From Lentisphaeria bacterium (GTDB lineage: Bacteria; Verrucomicrobiota; Lentisphaeria; Victivallales; UBA1829), in NCBI GenBank assembly GCA_017540385.1, contig JAFYBD010000304.1, positions 1 to 12,223 of the forward strand: 12,223 nt of DNA, given 5' to 3'. Made by a program: the position numbers and the translations under genes. Below, in pieces: positions 6,026-12,124 of the stretch (its first letter is position 1; each line of letters begins with the position of its first letter). The notes under the pieces were generated by a model, which made no database searches, was not told where the DNA came from, and worked only from the letters and a program-made list of their open reading frames with translations.

Positions 6026-6880
6026 TTGTGCGGCGGCGGCCTTTGCTTCCTGTTCGAGCATGGCCATGGCGAGTTTGCAGTGCGTGGGGTGACCGGATTT
6101 CACGGACATGACATGGGCGCGGACGCGCTTCCCGACGAGGTACAGGTCGCCGACCATGTCCATGATCTTGTGACGGACGAGCTCGTTCGGATAACGCAGT
6201 CCGTCCTTGCAGATCAGCGCGCCGTCGTGCAGAATGATGGCGTTGTCGAGGCTGCCTCCCTTCGCGAGTCCGGCCGCGATGACCTGTTCGAGCTCCTTGT
6301 AGGGGCAGAACGTCCGCGCGCCCTCGAGGTTCTCGCGGAAATTCTCAGGCGTAATCTGGCAGGAGAAGAACTGCGTGTCGAGCCCGCTGTAGCCGTATTC
6401 GGTCGTGAACGAGATCCTGAGGTCGTCTGCGGGCGCGAGCGCCAGCATGGCGGATCCCTCCTCGATCACGATCGGGGCGGTCGCCGTCCAGTATTGCGCT
6501 TCGGCGTCCTGCTCCTCGATCCCGGCTTCCATGATGCCCTCGAAATACGGCATGGCGCTGCCGTCGGCGATCGGGGGTTCCGGGCCGTCCATCTCGATCA
6601 CGGCGTTGTCCACGCACGCGGCGTGCAGCGAAGCCATGATGTGTTCCACGGTCAGGACGAACGCTCCCGTGGTGCGCGACGCGATCGTGGTGGCGCGGCG
6701 CACGTCGACCACGTTCCGCGCGTTCGCGGCGACCTCGGGCGCGCCCGGCATGTCGACGCGGCGGAACACGATCCCGGTGTTCGGTTCGGCGGGCAGGATA
6801 CGGAGAGCGGCCCGGGCGCCAGTATGAAGGGCGATGCCCTTGACGACTGCCGGACCTTTCACGGTATTTTGTTTTGGCAT
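6023..6880 (-). CDS. lpxC: UDP-3-O-acyl-N-acetylglucosamine deacetylase LpxC
   Basis: A 285-residue zinc hydrolase carrying out the committed step of lipid A synthesis in the cytoplasm. Family landmarks are all visible: GIALHTG (15-21) near the N-terminus, TVEHIMASLHA (77-87) with the presumed general base Glu79 and zinc ligand His80, and RHKIMDMVGDLYL (236-248) with zinc ligands His237 and Asp241. KSGHPTHCKL (261-270) holds catalytic His264. It is slightly shorter than E. coli LpxC (about 305). The frame is open far upstream antisense to miaA, but LpxC homology begins at MPKQNTVKG, so I place the start at 6880 with a modest GGGA ribosome site. The leader is AT-rich with a TATAAT box near 6980. 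It heads the leftward gene set and is followed directly by the FabZ-like gene. Confidence 0.95.
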   Translation of the reverse strand: MPKQNTVKGPAVVKGIALHTGARAALRILPAEPNTGIVFRRVDMPGAPEVAANARNVVDVRRATTIASRTTGAFVLTVEHIMASLHAACVDNAVIEMDGPEPPIADGSAMPYFEGIMEAGIEEQDAEAQYWTATAPIVIEEGSAMLALAPADDLRISFTTEYGYSGLDTQFFSCQITPENFRENLEGARTFCPYKELEQVIAAGLAKGGSLDNAIILHDGALICKDGLRYPNELVRHKIMDMVGDLYLVGKRVRAHVMSVKSGHPTHCKLAMAMLEQEAKAAAAQ

Positions 6881-6906
6881 GATTTTTCCCAAAATTGACG
6901 GTTGAT

Positions 6907-6922
6907 ATCGAAAAAAAACGAT
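6907..6922. other. A8 tract bounded by ATCG/CGAT inverted repeat
   Basis: The sequence ATCG, eight A residues, then CGAT lies in the lpxC leader within an otherwise GC-rich genome. It may be a bendable A-tract, an operator, or a weak hairpin in the lpxC 5' UTR. The repeat arms are only four bases, so significance is uncertain. Confidence 0.25.
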
Positions 6923-6954
6923 TTTCCTTTGTAATTTACCCCTTTTCCGCGTGA

Positions 6955-6984
6955 TTACCAGTCGAAAACGCGCTATATTATAAA
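6955..6984 (+). promoter_or_regulatory. Candidate promoter of miaA
   Basis: TTACCA at 6955-6960 (4 of 6 to the -35 consensus), an 18-base spacer and TATAAA at 6979-6984 (5 of 6 to -10). Transcription would begin near 6990, giving a leader of about 45 bases before the miaA ATG at 7034. The leader contains a long T/C run (6995-7013) and the GGAGG ribosome site at 7020-7024. The -35 is weak. Confidence 0.4.
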
Positions 6985-7010
6985 GAAAGTCGTGTTTTTT
7001 TCCTTTTTTC
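6977..7010 (-). promoter_or_regulatory. Candidate promoter of lpxC (consensus -10, A-rich upstream)
   Basis: On the minus strand a perfect TATAAT occupies 6982-6977, overlapping the opposite-strand miaA -10. No good -35 lies 16-18 bases upstream. That region is purine and A-rich (AAAAAAGGAAAAAAA on the minus strand at 7009-6995) and could act as an UP-like element or be read by another sigma factor. The leader to lpxC would be about 90 bases. Confidence 0.4.
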
Positions 7011-7033
7011 CCCTGTTTTGGAGGATTCAGACC

Positions 7034-8080
7034 ATGCCAGACACTCATCGCATCATCATCCTGCTCGGCCCCACCGCCTGCGGCAAGACCTCGTTCGGAG
7101 TCGCCCTCGCGCAGCGTCTCCGTGCGACGATCCTGAGCGCGGATTCGCGCCAGATCTACCGCGGACTCGACATCGGCACCGGAAAAGACCTCGCCGAATA
7201 CGCCCCGCCCGGAGAACCGCCCGTGCCGTACAAGCTCATCGACATCCTGCCGCCGGACGCCGAATACTCCCTCGCCGAATTCCTGCGCGACGCCGCGAAC
7301 GCCGTGGACGAGGCCGAGCGCGACGGCCGCGTGCCGCTCTTCGTCGGCGGGACCGCGCTCTATCTGCACGGCATGATCTTCTCCTACCGCCTTGCGCCGG
7401 GCGCGCCCGTGCCCGACTACCGCGAATATCTCCGTTCGCTCGACACGCCCTCCCTGCGCCGCCTGCTGCTGGAGCTCGACCCGGAGAGCGCCGTCCCCTC
7501 AAACGAACCCGACAACCGCATCCGTCTGATCCGCGCCATCGAGCTCGCCCGGGCCGCAAACGACGGCGTCCCCCCGAACGAACTCGAACGCCCCTTCCCC
7601 GATTCGGAGTTTCTCGTGCTCGGGCTTTACCGGACCCGGACGGAGACCAGGCGGCGCATCCTGGAGCGTCTGGATTCGCGTCTGGACTCCGGGATGATCG
7701 AAGAGGCCGCGCGGCTCCACGACGCGGGCATGAGCTGGGAGAAGATGGAATTCCTCGGCCTCGAGTACCGTTATCTCGCGCGCTTCCTTCAGGGACAGCT
7801 CACGCGCGAGGAGATGCACGACCAGCTCTATGCGAAAATCTGCCAGTTCGCCAAGCGACAGGACTCCTGGTTCCGCAAGTTCGAGCACGACGGCTGCCCC
7901 ATCCACTGGCTCAAACCGGACGAACTCGACCGCGCGGAATCCCTCTGCCGCGACTTCCTCGCCGGGCGGCCCCTCCCGGACCCGGTTTTCCGGCTGTCCG
8001 ACTGCAAATACCCGGTCCATCCCGAGTCCGAACCCGGGGAAACCGGAAAAAAGCAGTCGGAAGACAAGAAAAACGGTTGA
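7034..8080 (+). CDS. miaA: tRNA dimethylallyltransferase MiaA (divergent subtype)
   Basis: A 348-residue enzyme that transfers a dimethylallyl group to N6 of adenosine 37 in tRNAs reading UNN codons. Visible motifs: P-loop GPTACGKTS (12-20), ADSRQIYRGLDIGTGK (36-51) with the presumed catalytic Asp37, LIDILPP (68-74), PLFVGGTALYL (101-111), DNRIRLIRAIE (160-170) and AKRQDSWFRK (273-282) near the C-terminus. IGTGKDL replaces the usual IGTAKP, and FLGLEYRYLARFLQG (240-254) replaces the usual GYKE region. This is the style of a MiaA variant I remember from Bacteroidetes and other anaerobes. A charged tail of about 45 residues ends the protein. The ATG at 7034 has GGAGG at 7020-7024 and precedes the P-loop by the normal distance, so the longer upstream reading is rejected. 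It is the first gene of the rightward arm. Confidence 0.93.
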   Translation: MPDTHRIIILLGPTACGKTSFGVALAQRLRATILSADSRQIYRGLDIGTGKDLAEYAPPGEPPVPYKLIDILPPDAEYSLAEFLRDAANAVDEAERDGRVPLFVGGTALYLHGMIFSYRLAPGAPVPDYREYLRSLDTPSLRRLLLELDPESAVPSNEPDNRIRLIRAIELARAANDGVPPNELERPFPDSEFLVLGLYRTRTETRRRILERLDSRLDSGMIEEAARLHDAGMSWEKMEFLGLEYRYLARFLQGQLTREEMHDQLYAKICQFAKRQDSWFRKFEHDGCPIHWLKPDELDRAESLCRDFLAGRPLPDPVFRLSDCKYPVHPESEPGETGKKQSEDKKNG

Positions 8081-8104
8081 CAATCGCCGATCACGTGATA
8101 TATT
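8077..8104 (+). promoter_or_regulatory. Promoter of yebC, -35 overlapping the miaA stop codon
   Basis: A perfect -35 TTGACA at 8077-8082, a 16-base spacer and TATATT at 8099-8104 (5 of 6). The TGA inside TTGACA is the miaA stop codon (8078-8080). Start of transcription is expected near 8111, about 44 bases before the yebC ATG. This is the best promoter in the window, so yebC and the genes behind it can be expressed apart from miaA. Confidence 0.7.
8090..8099. promoter_or_regulatory. Palindrome ATCACGTGAT between -35 and -10 of yebC promoter
   Basis: A perfect 10-bp palindrome inside the promoter spacer, its last base overlapping the -10 box. A dimeric regulator bound here would block polymerase or, MerR-like, remodel the spacer. 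It could also occur by chance; no second copy was noticed in the window. Confidence 0.35.
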
Positions 8105-8114
8105 TATAAGAACT

Positions 8115-8131
8115 GTTTTTGACTCAAAAAC
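8115..8131. promoter_or_regulatory. 17-bp perfect palindrome in the yebC leader (candidate operator)
   Basis: GTTTTTGA and TCAAAAAC flank a single central C, a gap-free inverted repeat just downstream of the predicted transcription start. As RNA the stem would be mostly A-U with a tight loop and no strong terminator behaviour, so a DNA operator is more likely than a miaA terminator. A role in yebC autoregulation is possible but only inferred. Confidence 0.45.
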
Positions 8132-8154
8132 CTCAATCAATATGGAGAGTTATT

Positions 8155-8913
8155 ATGTCCGGTCACAGCAAATGGGCGAATATCAAGCACAAAAAAGAAG
8201 CAACCGACAAGAAAAAAGGTCAGGCGTTTTCCCGCCTCGCCAAGGAAATCATGGTTGCCACCAAGCAGGGCGGCAAGGATCCTGCCTCCAACATTAAACT
8301 GCGCATGGCCCTCGCTTCCGCCAAGGCCGCAAACATGCCCCGCGAGAACATCGAACGCGCCATCAAGAAGGGCGCGGGCGAACTCGGTGACGTGGCCTAC
8401 GAAGAAATCACTTATGAAGGATACGGACCCGCGGGTACCGCGTTCGTCGTGGAATGTCTCACCGAGAACCGCAACCGCACCATCGGCGACGTCCGCATGA
8501 CGTTCGACCGCAACGGCGGCAACCTGGCCGCGAGCGGCGCGGTGTCCTGGATGTTCCAGCGCAAGGCGCACTTCATCATCGAGGGCGACAACGCCGACGA
8601 GGACAAGCTCATGGAGCTCACGCTCGAAGCCGGAGCCGAGGACATCACGGCCGAAGACGGCATCGCCGAGATCTGGGCCGCCCCGGAAGCCTTCGCCGAC
8701 ATCGCCAAGGCCCTCGAAGACGCCGGAATCGAATGTTCCGAAGCCAAGCTCACCCGCAAGCCGGAAAACACCGTCGGCATCAACGACCTCTCCAAGGCCC
8801 AGCAGGTCCTCCGCCTCGTCGACCGTCTCGAGGAGCTCGACGACGTGCAGGCCGTCTACTCCAACGAAAACATCGCCAGCGAGGTCCTCGACGAGATCGA
8901 CGCGCAGGGCTGA
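8155..8913 (+). CDS. yebC: YebC/PmpR/TACO1 family protein
   Basis: A 252-residue protein matching YebC along its whole length (E. coli form 246). It opens with the hallmark MSGHSKWANIKHKK. Also visible are GGKDPASNIKLRMALASAKAANMP (roughly 40-62), NIERAIKKG, YEGYGPAGTAFVVE and TENRNRTIGDVR. Family members are annotated as transcriptional regulators (PmpR-like), and more recent work links them to translation of polyproline and other stalling sequences, so the exact role here is open. It is a soluble cytoplasmic protein. The ATG at 8155 has GGAGAG at 8144-8149. An in-frame upstream start at 8119 would fall inside the palindromic leader and lacks homology. The next gene, ruvC, starts 39 bases downstream, a neighbourhood seen in many bacteria. 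Confidence 0.95.
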   Translation: MSGHSKWANIKHKKEATDKKKGQAFSRLAKEIMVATKQGGKDPASNIKLRMALASAKAANMPRENIERAIKKGAGELGDVAYEEITYEGYGPAGTAFVVECLTENRNRTIGDVRMTFDRNGGNLAASGAVSWMFQRKAHFIIEGDNADEDKLMELTLEAGAEDITAEDGIAEIWAAPEAFADIAKALEDAGIECSEAKLTRKPENTVGINDLSKAQQVLRLVDRLEELDDVQAVYSNENIASEVLDEIDAQG

Positions 8914-8932
8914 CCTCTGCGTCCTCGTTTCG

Positions 8933-8943
8933 CCCCGGCGGGG
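8933..8943 (+). promoter_or_regulatory. Inverted repeat over the ruvC ribosome binding site
   Basis: CCCCG, G, CGGGG form an 11-bp palindrome whose right arm is the G-rich ribosome site for the ATG at 8953. The G run stands at normal spacing for ATG 8953 and not for the GTG at 8944, which helps choose the start. With a one-base centre the RNA hairpin would be short, so control by sequestration is speculative. Confidence 0.3.
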
Positions 8944-8952
8944 GTGCCACGG

Positions 8953-9465
8953 ATGATCATCATCGGCATTGATACGGCCATCCGCAAAACCGGATACGGC
9001 GTAATCGACATGCGAACAAACGGCTCGTTCAGGATCCTGGACTGCGGATTGATTCGCAACGCGGCATCCCTGCCCCACAGCGAATGTCTCAGGCGTCTTG
9101 CCGGGGGCATTCGCGAACTTGTTTCTTCGTTCAAGCCCGAGGCCGCCTCCATCGAGTCGGCGTTCGTCTCCCGCAACGTCAAGACCGCCATGATCCTCAG
9201 CCTCGCGCGCGGAGCGGTCATCACCGCCCTCGCCGAGTGCGGCGTGCCCGCGTTCGAATACTCCCCGAAGAGCGCCAAGCGCGCCGCCACCGGGCTCGGC
9301 GAGGCGGACAAAAGCCAGGTGGCGTCCATCATGGCCAATCTCGGCGGTCTCGACGTCTCGCAGATACCGGACGACGCCACGGACGCCCTCGCGCTCGCGT
9401 TCTGCCACGGCAACCTCGCACTGCGTTCCGCAGGCGGCCTCGTCAGGCCGCCCGTTCCGATTTGA
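8953..9465 (+). CDS. ruvC: Holliday junction endonuclease RuvC
   Basis: A 170-residue resolvase that cuts Holliday junctions in homologous recombination as a dimer with Mg2+. The four acidic active-site positions are visible: Asp7 in IIIGIDTAIRKTGYGV, Glu68 in ASIESAFVSRNVKTA (65-79), and Asp141 and Asp144 in DDATDALALAFCH (140-152). The usual GIDPG is GIDTA here. Length matches E. coli (173). I prefer the ATG at 8953 over the GTG at 8944 because RuvC proteins begin MIILGID and the G-rich ribosome site fits. ruvA and ruvB, often next to ruvC, are absent, and psd follows after 27 bases. A strong hairpin lies in the last codons (9433-9452). Likely co-transcribed with yebC. Confidence 0.94.
   Translation: MIIIGIDTAIRKTGYGVIDMRTNGSFRILDCGLIRNAASLPHSECLRRLAGGIRELVSSFKPEAASIESAFVSRNVKTAMILSLARGAVITALAECGVPAFEYSPKSAKRAATGLGEADKSQVASIMANLGGLDVSQIPDDATDALALAFCHGNLALRSAGGLVRPPVPI
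9433..9452 (+). terminator. GC-rich hairpin in the 3' end of ruvC
   Basis: GGCGGCCT, loop CGTC, AGGCCGCC: a perfect 8-bp stem with a four-base loop inside the last codons of ruvC. It ends 11 bases before the stop. The bases after it (CGTTCCGATTTGAGTTC) are only mildly U-rich. It could be a weak intrinsic terminator, a ribosome or RNase barrier that sets psd expression, or a coincidence of GC-rich coding. Confidence 0.35.
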
Positions 9466-9492
9466 GTTCAAAAAACACCAAGGGCTTTCATC

Positions 9493-10263
9493 ATGATTCT
9501 CACCAAATACGGTAAAAAAGAATGGGGTATGGCGGTCGCCATATTCCTGATCGTCCTCTTCCTCAGCGCAGTCTGCGTTTCCATGCGCGTCGTACCCCCG
9601 GCTCTGGCGGGCGCGGTCGTCGCCCTGGCGGCCCTCGTGTGTTTCTCCGTCGCGGCATTCTTCCGCGATCCGCCCCGCAAAATCGCGTCCGATCCGAACG
9701 CCATCGTGTCCCCGGCCGACGGCACCATCCGCGACGTCGAGCTCATCAAGTCCGAGACGCTCGAGTGCGAGGAAATCCGCCGCCTCTTCCATGACAAGGA
9801 CATCCTGCGCATCGGCATCTTCCTCTCCGTATTCAACGTCCACCTGAACCGCGCCCCGTGGGACATGAAGGTCAAGTTCAAGCTCTACAAGCCCGGCAAA
9901 TTCCTCGACGCGCGCGACCCGGACGCGGGCAAAGTCAACGAATCCATGCTCCTCGGGGGCGTCGGCACGTTCGAGGGCGAGACGTTCCCGATCGCGGTCA
10001 AGCAGGTATCCGGGGCCATTGCCCGCAGGATCGTCTGCCCGGTCAATCCCGGCGAGACCTATTCGCGCGGACAGAAATACGGCATGATCAAATTCGGTTC
10101 CCGCACGGAACTCTACATCCCAGCCGGGATGGGCATCGACGTGGCGGTGAACGTGGGCGAGTCCGTCCGCGCGGGTTCCTCCATCCTCGCGTTCATCCGC
10201 CCCGAAGCGAAGAAAAAACTCCACGCCCTGGCCGAAGAACTGGCCGCCAAGGAACACTCATGA
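9493..10263 (+). CDS. psd: Phosphatidylserine decarboxylase proenzyme (short, archaeal-like type)
   Basis: A 256-residue pyruvoyl-dependent enzyme that turns phosphatidylserine into phosphatidylethanolamine at the inner membrane. Two hydrophobic segments (about 12-31 and 35-56) are followed by FFRDPPR (56-62), VSPADGTI (72-79), FLSVFNVHLNRAP (110-122) and KFGSRTEL (200-207). Asp76, His117 and Ser203 correspond to the family's Asp-His-Ser self-processing set. Cleavage between Gly202 and Ser203 would give a large beta chain and a short alpha chain of about 54 residues with an N-terminal pyruvoyl. The FGS site, instead of LGST, marks the shorter PSD-A type class. The ATG at 9493 follows AAGGG. 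Its stop overlaps the pssA start (ATGA), tying the two PE enzymes together. Confidence 0.94.
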   Translation: MILTKYGKKEWGMAVAIFLIVLFLSAVCVSMRVVPPALAGAVVALAALVCFSVAAFFRDPPRKIASDPNAIVSPADGTIRDVELIKSETLECEEIRRLFHDKDILRIGIFLSVFNVHLNRAPWDMKVKFKLYKPGKFLDARDPDAGKVNESMLLGGVGTFEGETFPIAVKQVSGAIARRIVCPVNPGETYSRGQKYGMIKFGSRTELYIPAGMGIDVAVNVGESVRAGSSILAFIRPEAKKKLHALAEELAAKEHS

Positions 10264-11162
10264 ATCCCAACGACGAACCCAAACGCATGACCCCGTCCAG
10301 ACGGCTTCTGCAGTGGCTGAAATTCATTCCGAACAGCCTCACGCTCTGCAATTCCCTGTGCGGCTACGCGGCCATCCTCATCACGCTGCAGGCGTACAAG
10401 AACGCCGGCGACCATCAGGCCATGGCCACCATTTTCGCCTGGAGCGCCGGCATGATCCTCTTCGCCATGGTCTTCGACATGTTCGACGGATTCACGGCGC
10501 GTCTCCTGAACGCCACCAGTCTCGAGGGACTTCAGATGGACTCCCTCGCCGACATGACCACCTTCGGCGTCGCACCGGCCACGCTCGTCGCCGTGATGGC
10601 GCACAACATGCGCCACATCGAGCGCACAGGCGGCTTCATCCCGATCTGCATCCTCTGCGGCATCTACCTCGGCTGCGCAGCTCTACGCCTCGCCACGTAC
10701 AACGTTCACGCGATGTACGAGAAGAAGAGCAGCGAGACGTTCACCGGCCTGCCCTCCCCCGGCGCGGCCGCAGCCCTCTGCACGATCATCCTCTTCGCCG
10801 CCACGGAAAAGGGCGGCAACGCCCTCCGCGACTATTTCCGCTATCTGCCCACGTACGCGATGGCGCTCGGATTCCTGATGGTCAGCCAGGTCCCCTACCT
10901 GCACTTCGGCAAGTTCCTCGTCTCCGCGCGCCACAACCGCAAACGCGCCCTCATCGTGGGTCTCCTGCTCCTCGCGTGGCTCGTCTCCTCGTTCCTGGTC
11001 AATCCCTTCCTCTTCCCGTTCCTCCTCGTGAACATCTACGTCTTCTGGGGCCTCATCGCGTATTTCGCCCTGAAGATCGGGTTCGTGAAGGGCTCGCATC
11101 CGCTCGTGCCGGGCAACCCCGCAGACGGCGATGCCGACGAAGACAGGGCGGGCAAACCATGA
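10260..11162 (+). CDS. pssA: CDP-diacylglycerol-serine O-phosphatidyltransferase
   Basis: A 300-residue polytopic membrane enzyme making phosphatidylserine from CDP-diacylglycerol and serine, the substrate of the preceding psd product. The CDP-alcohol phosphotransferase signature is complete: Asp73, Asp76-Gly77, Ala80-Arg81, Gly90, Asp94 and Asp98 with exact family spacing. FIPNSLTLCNSLCGYAAI (22-39) is the usual N-terminal helix, and FTGLPSPGAAAA (161-172) is typical of the PssA branch. Several hydrophobic segments follow (about 195-215, 228-247, 249-272). The ATG at 10260 overlaps the psd stop as ATGA, with AAGGAA upstream. The frame is open further upstream inside psd but without homology. 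The stop overlaps the next gene's ATG. The C-terminal tail is acidic and probably cytoplasmic. Confidence 0.94.
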   Translation: MNPNDEPKRMTPSRRLLQWLKFIPNSLTLCNSLCGYAAILITLQAYKNAGDHQAMATIFAWSAGMILFAMVFDMFDGFTARLLNATSLEGLQMDSLADMTTFGVAPATLVAVMAHNMRHIERTGGFIPICILCGIYLGCAALRLATYNVHAMYEKKSSETFTGLPSPGAAAALCTIILFAATEKGGNALRDYFRYLPTYAMALGFLMVSQVPYLHFGKFLVSARHNRKRALIVGLLLLAWLVSSFLVNPFLFPFLLVNIYVFWGLIAYFALKIGFVKGSHPLVPGNPADGDADEDRAGKP

Positions 11163-12124
11163 ACATCCTCATCACAGGCGGAGCCGGGTTCATCGGCTCC
11201 CACCTCGCCGAATCCTGGCTGAAGGACGGGCACTCGGTCTCCGTCATCGACGACCTCTCGACCGGCTCCCTCGAGAACCTCAAACGCCTCCCGCATCAGG
11301 ACCGGATCGAATTCGTGAAGGGGAACGTCATCACCTCGCGCGCCCTGCCCCGCATGATTCAGAAGGCCGACGTGATCTATCATCTGGCGGCCGCGGTCGG
11401 GGTGGAACTCGTCGTGCACGATCCCATCCGCACGATCGAGACCAATGTCTCCGGCACCTCGCGCATCCTGAAGCTCGCCTCGAAATACGGCGGACGCAGG
11501 CTCTTCGTGGCCTCGACCAGCGAAGTCTACGGCAAATCCACCAACGTGCCGTTCCACGAGACCGACGACCTCATCATCGGCCCGTCCACACATTCCCGCT
11601 GGAGCTACGCCTGCAGCAAGCTCATCGACGAATTCCTCCTGATGGCCTATCACCGCTCGAAGGGCCTCCCCGGCACCGTCACGCGGTTCTTCAACACCGT
11701 CGGCCCACGCCAGACCGGGCGTTACGGCATGGTGATCCCGCGGTTCGTTTCCGCGGCGCTCCAGGGCAAACCGCTCCGCGTGTACGGCACCGGCAAACAG
11801 ACGCGCTGCTTCTGCCACGTCTCGGACACCGTCCGGGCGCTCCGGCTCCTCGCGGACTGCGAAGCGTCGTTCGGCCAGATCCTGAACATCGGCAGCACGA
11901 ACCGGATCACGATCCGCGAGCTCGCGGAGACCATCGTAGAGCAGCTTCACAGCACCTCGGAGATCGTCTCCGTCTCCTACGACGAAGCCTACGAGGTCGG
12001 ATTCGAGGACATGCTCCACCGCGCGCCGGACTGCACGAAGATCGGGCGCATCTGCGGATGGAAGGCCGAACTCCCCCTCGAACGCATCATCTCCGACGTC
12101 GCCGGGCATTTCCGTTCGCTCTGA
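11159..12124 (+). CDS. NAD-dependent nucleotide-sugar epimerase/dehydratase (extended SDR)
   Basis: A 321-residue extended short-chain dehydrogenase/reductase. The NAD-binding GGAGFIG is at 7-13 with Asp31 after strand 2, which favours NAD over NADP. The active site shows ASTSEVYG (118-125) and the Tyr150-x3-Lys154 pair in WSYACSK. RFFNTVGPRQTGRYGMVIPRF (176-196) and VYGTGKQTRCFCHVSD (208-223) match the substrate-binding half of UDP-sugar epimerases, UDP-glucuronate decarboxylases and dTDP-glucose dehydratase relatives. The exact substrate cannot be read from sequence; GalE-like or UXS-like enzymes of surface polysaccharide synthesis are the best guesses. The start overlaps the pssA stop (ATGA), an unusual pairing with phospholipid genes that suggests a shared envelope role. 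Confidence 0.9.
   Translation: MNILITGGAGFIGSHLAESWLKDGHSVSVIDDLSTGSLENLKRLPHQDRIEFVKGNVITSRALPRMIQKADVIYHLAAAVGVELVVHDPIRTIETNVSGTSRILKLASKYGGRRLFVASTSEVYGKSTNVPFHETDDLIIGPSTHSRWSYACSKLIDEFLLMAYHRSKGLPGTVTRFFNTVGPRQTGRYGMVIPRFVSAALQGKPLRVYGTGKQTRCFCHVSDTVRALRLLADCEASFGQILNIGSTNRITIRELAETIVEQLHSTSEIVSVSYDEAYEVGFEDMLHRAPDCTKIGRICGWKAELPLERIISDVAGHFRSL

Noticed and set aside
4953..6092. A 379-codon plus-strand frame across the FabZ-like gene
   Set aside because: Antisense shadow with no family features and no plausible ribosome site.
6992..7033. Upstream in-frame start for miaA
   Set aside because: The added residues (Phe/Pro-rich) come from the pyrimidine tract of the leader; GGAGG at 7020-7024 fits the ATG at 7034.
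6881..7369. N-terminal extension of lpxC into the miaA region
   Set aside because: The extra residues have no LpxC homology, lie antisense to miaA, and cross the divergent promoter; the start at 6880 fits the family.
8115..8131. Palindrome as the intrinsic terminator of miaA
   Set aside because: The stem is A-U rich, the centre is one base, no U run follows the right arm, and it lies downstream of a strong promoter, so an operator reading fits better.
8142..8297. Small out-of-frame reading frame starting just before yebC (ATG at 8142)
   Set aside because: It has no ribosome site of its own because its ATG is within 2 bases of the yebC GGAGAG, and no recognisable product.
8137..10257. A 706-codon open frame antisense to yebC, ruvC and psd
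   Set aside because: It runs opposite three clearly recognised genes and has low-complexity, Asp/Glu/Gly/Arg-rich translation typical of GC-rich shadow frames.
9858..10259. N-terminal extension of pssA within psd
   Set aside because: Arg/Pro/Gly-rich shadow translation; true homology starts at 10260 with an ATGA overlap.
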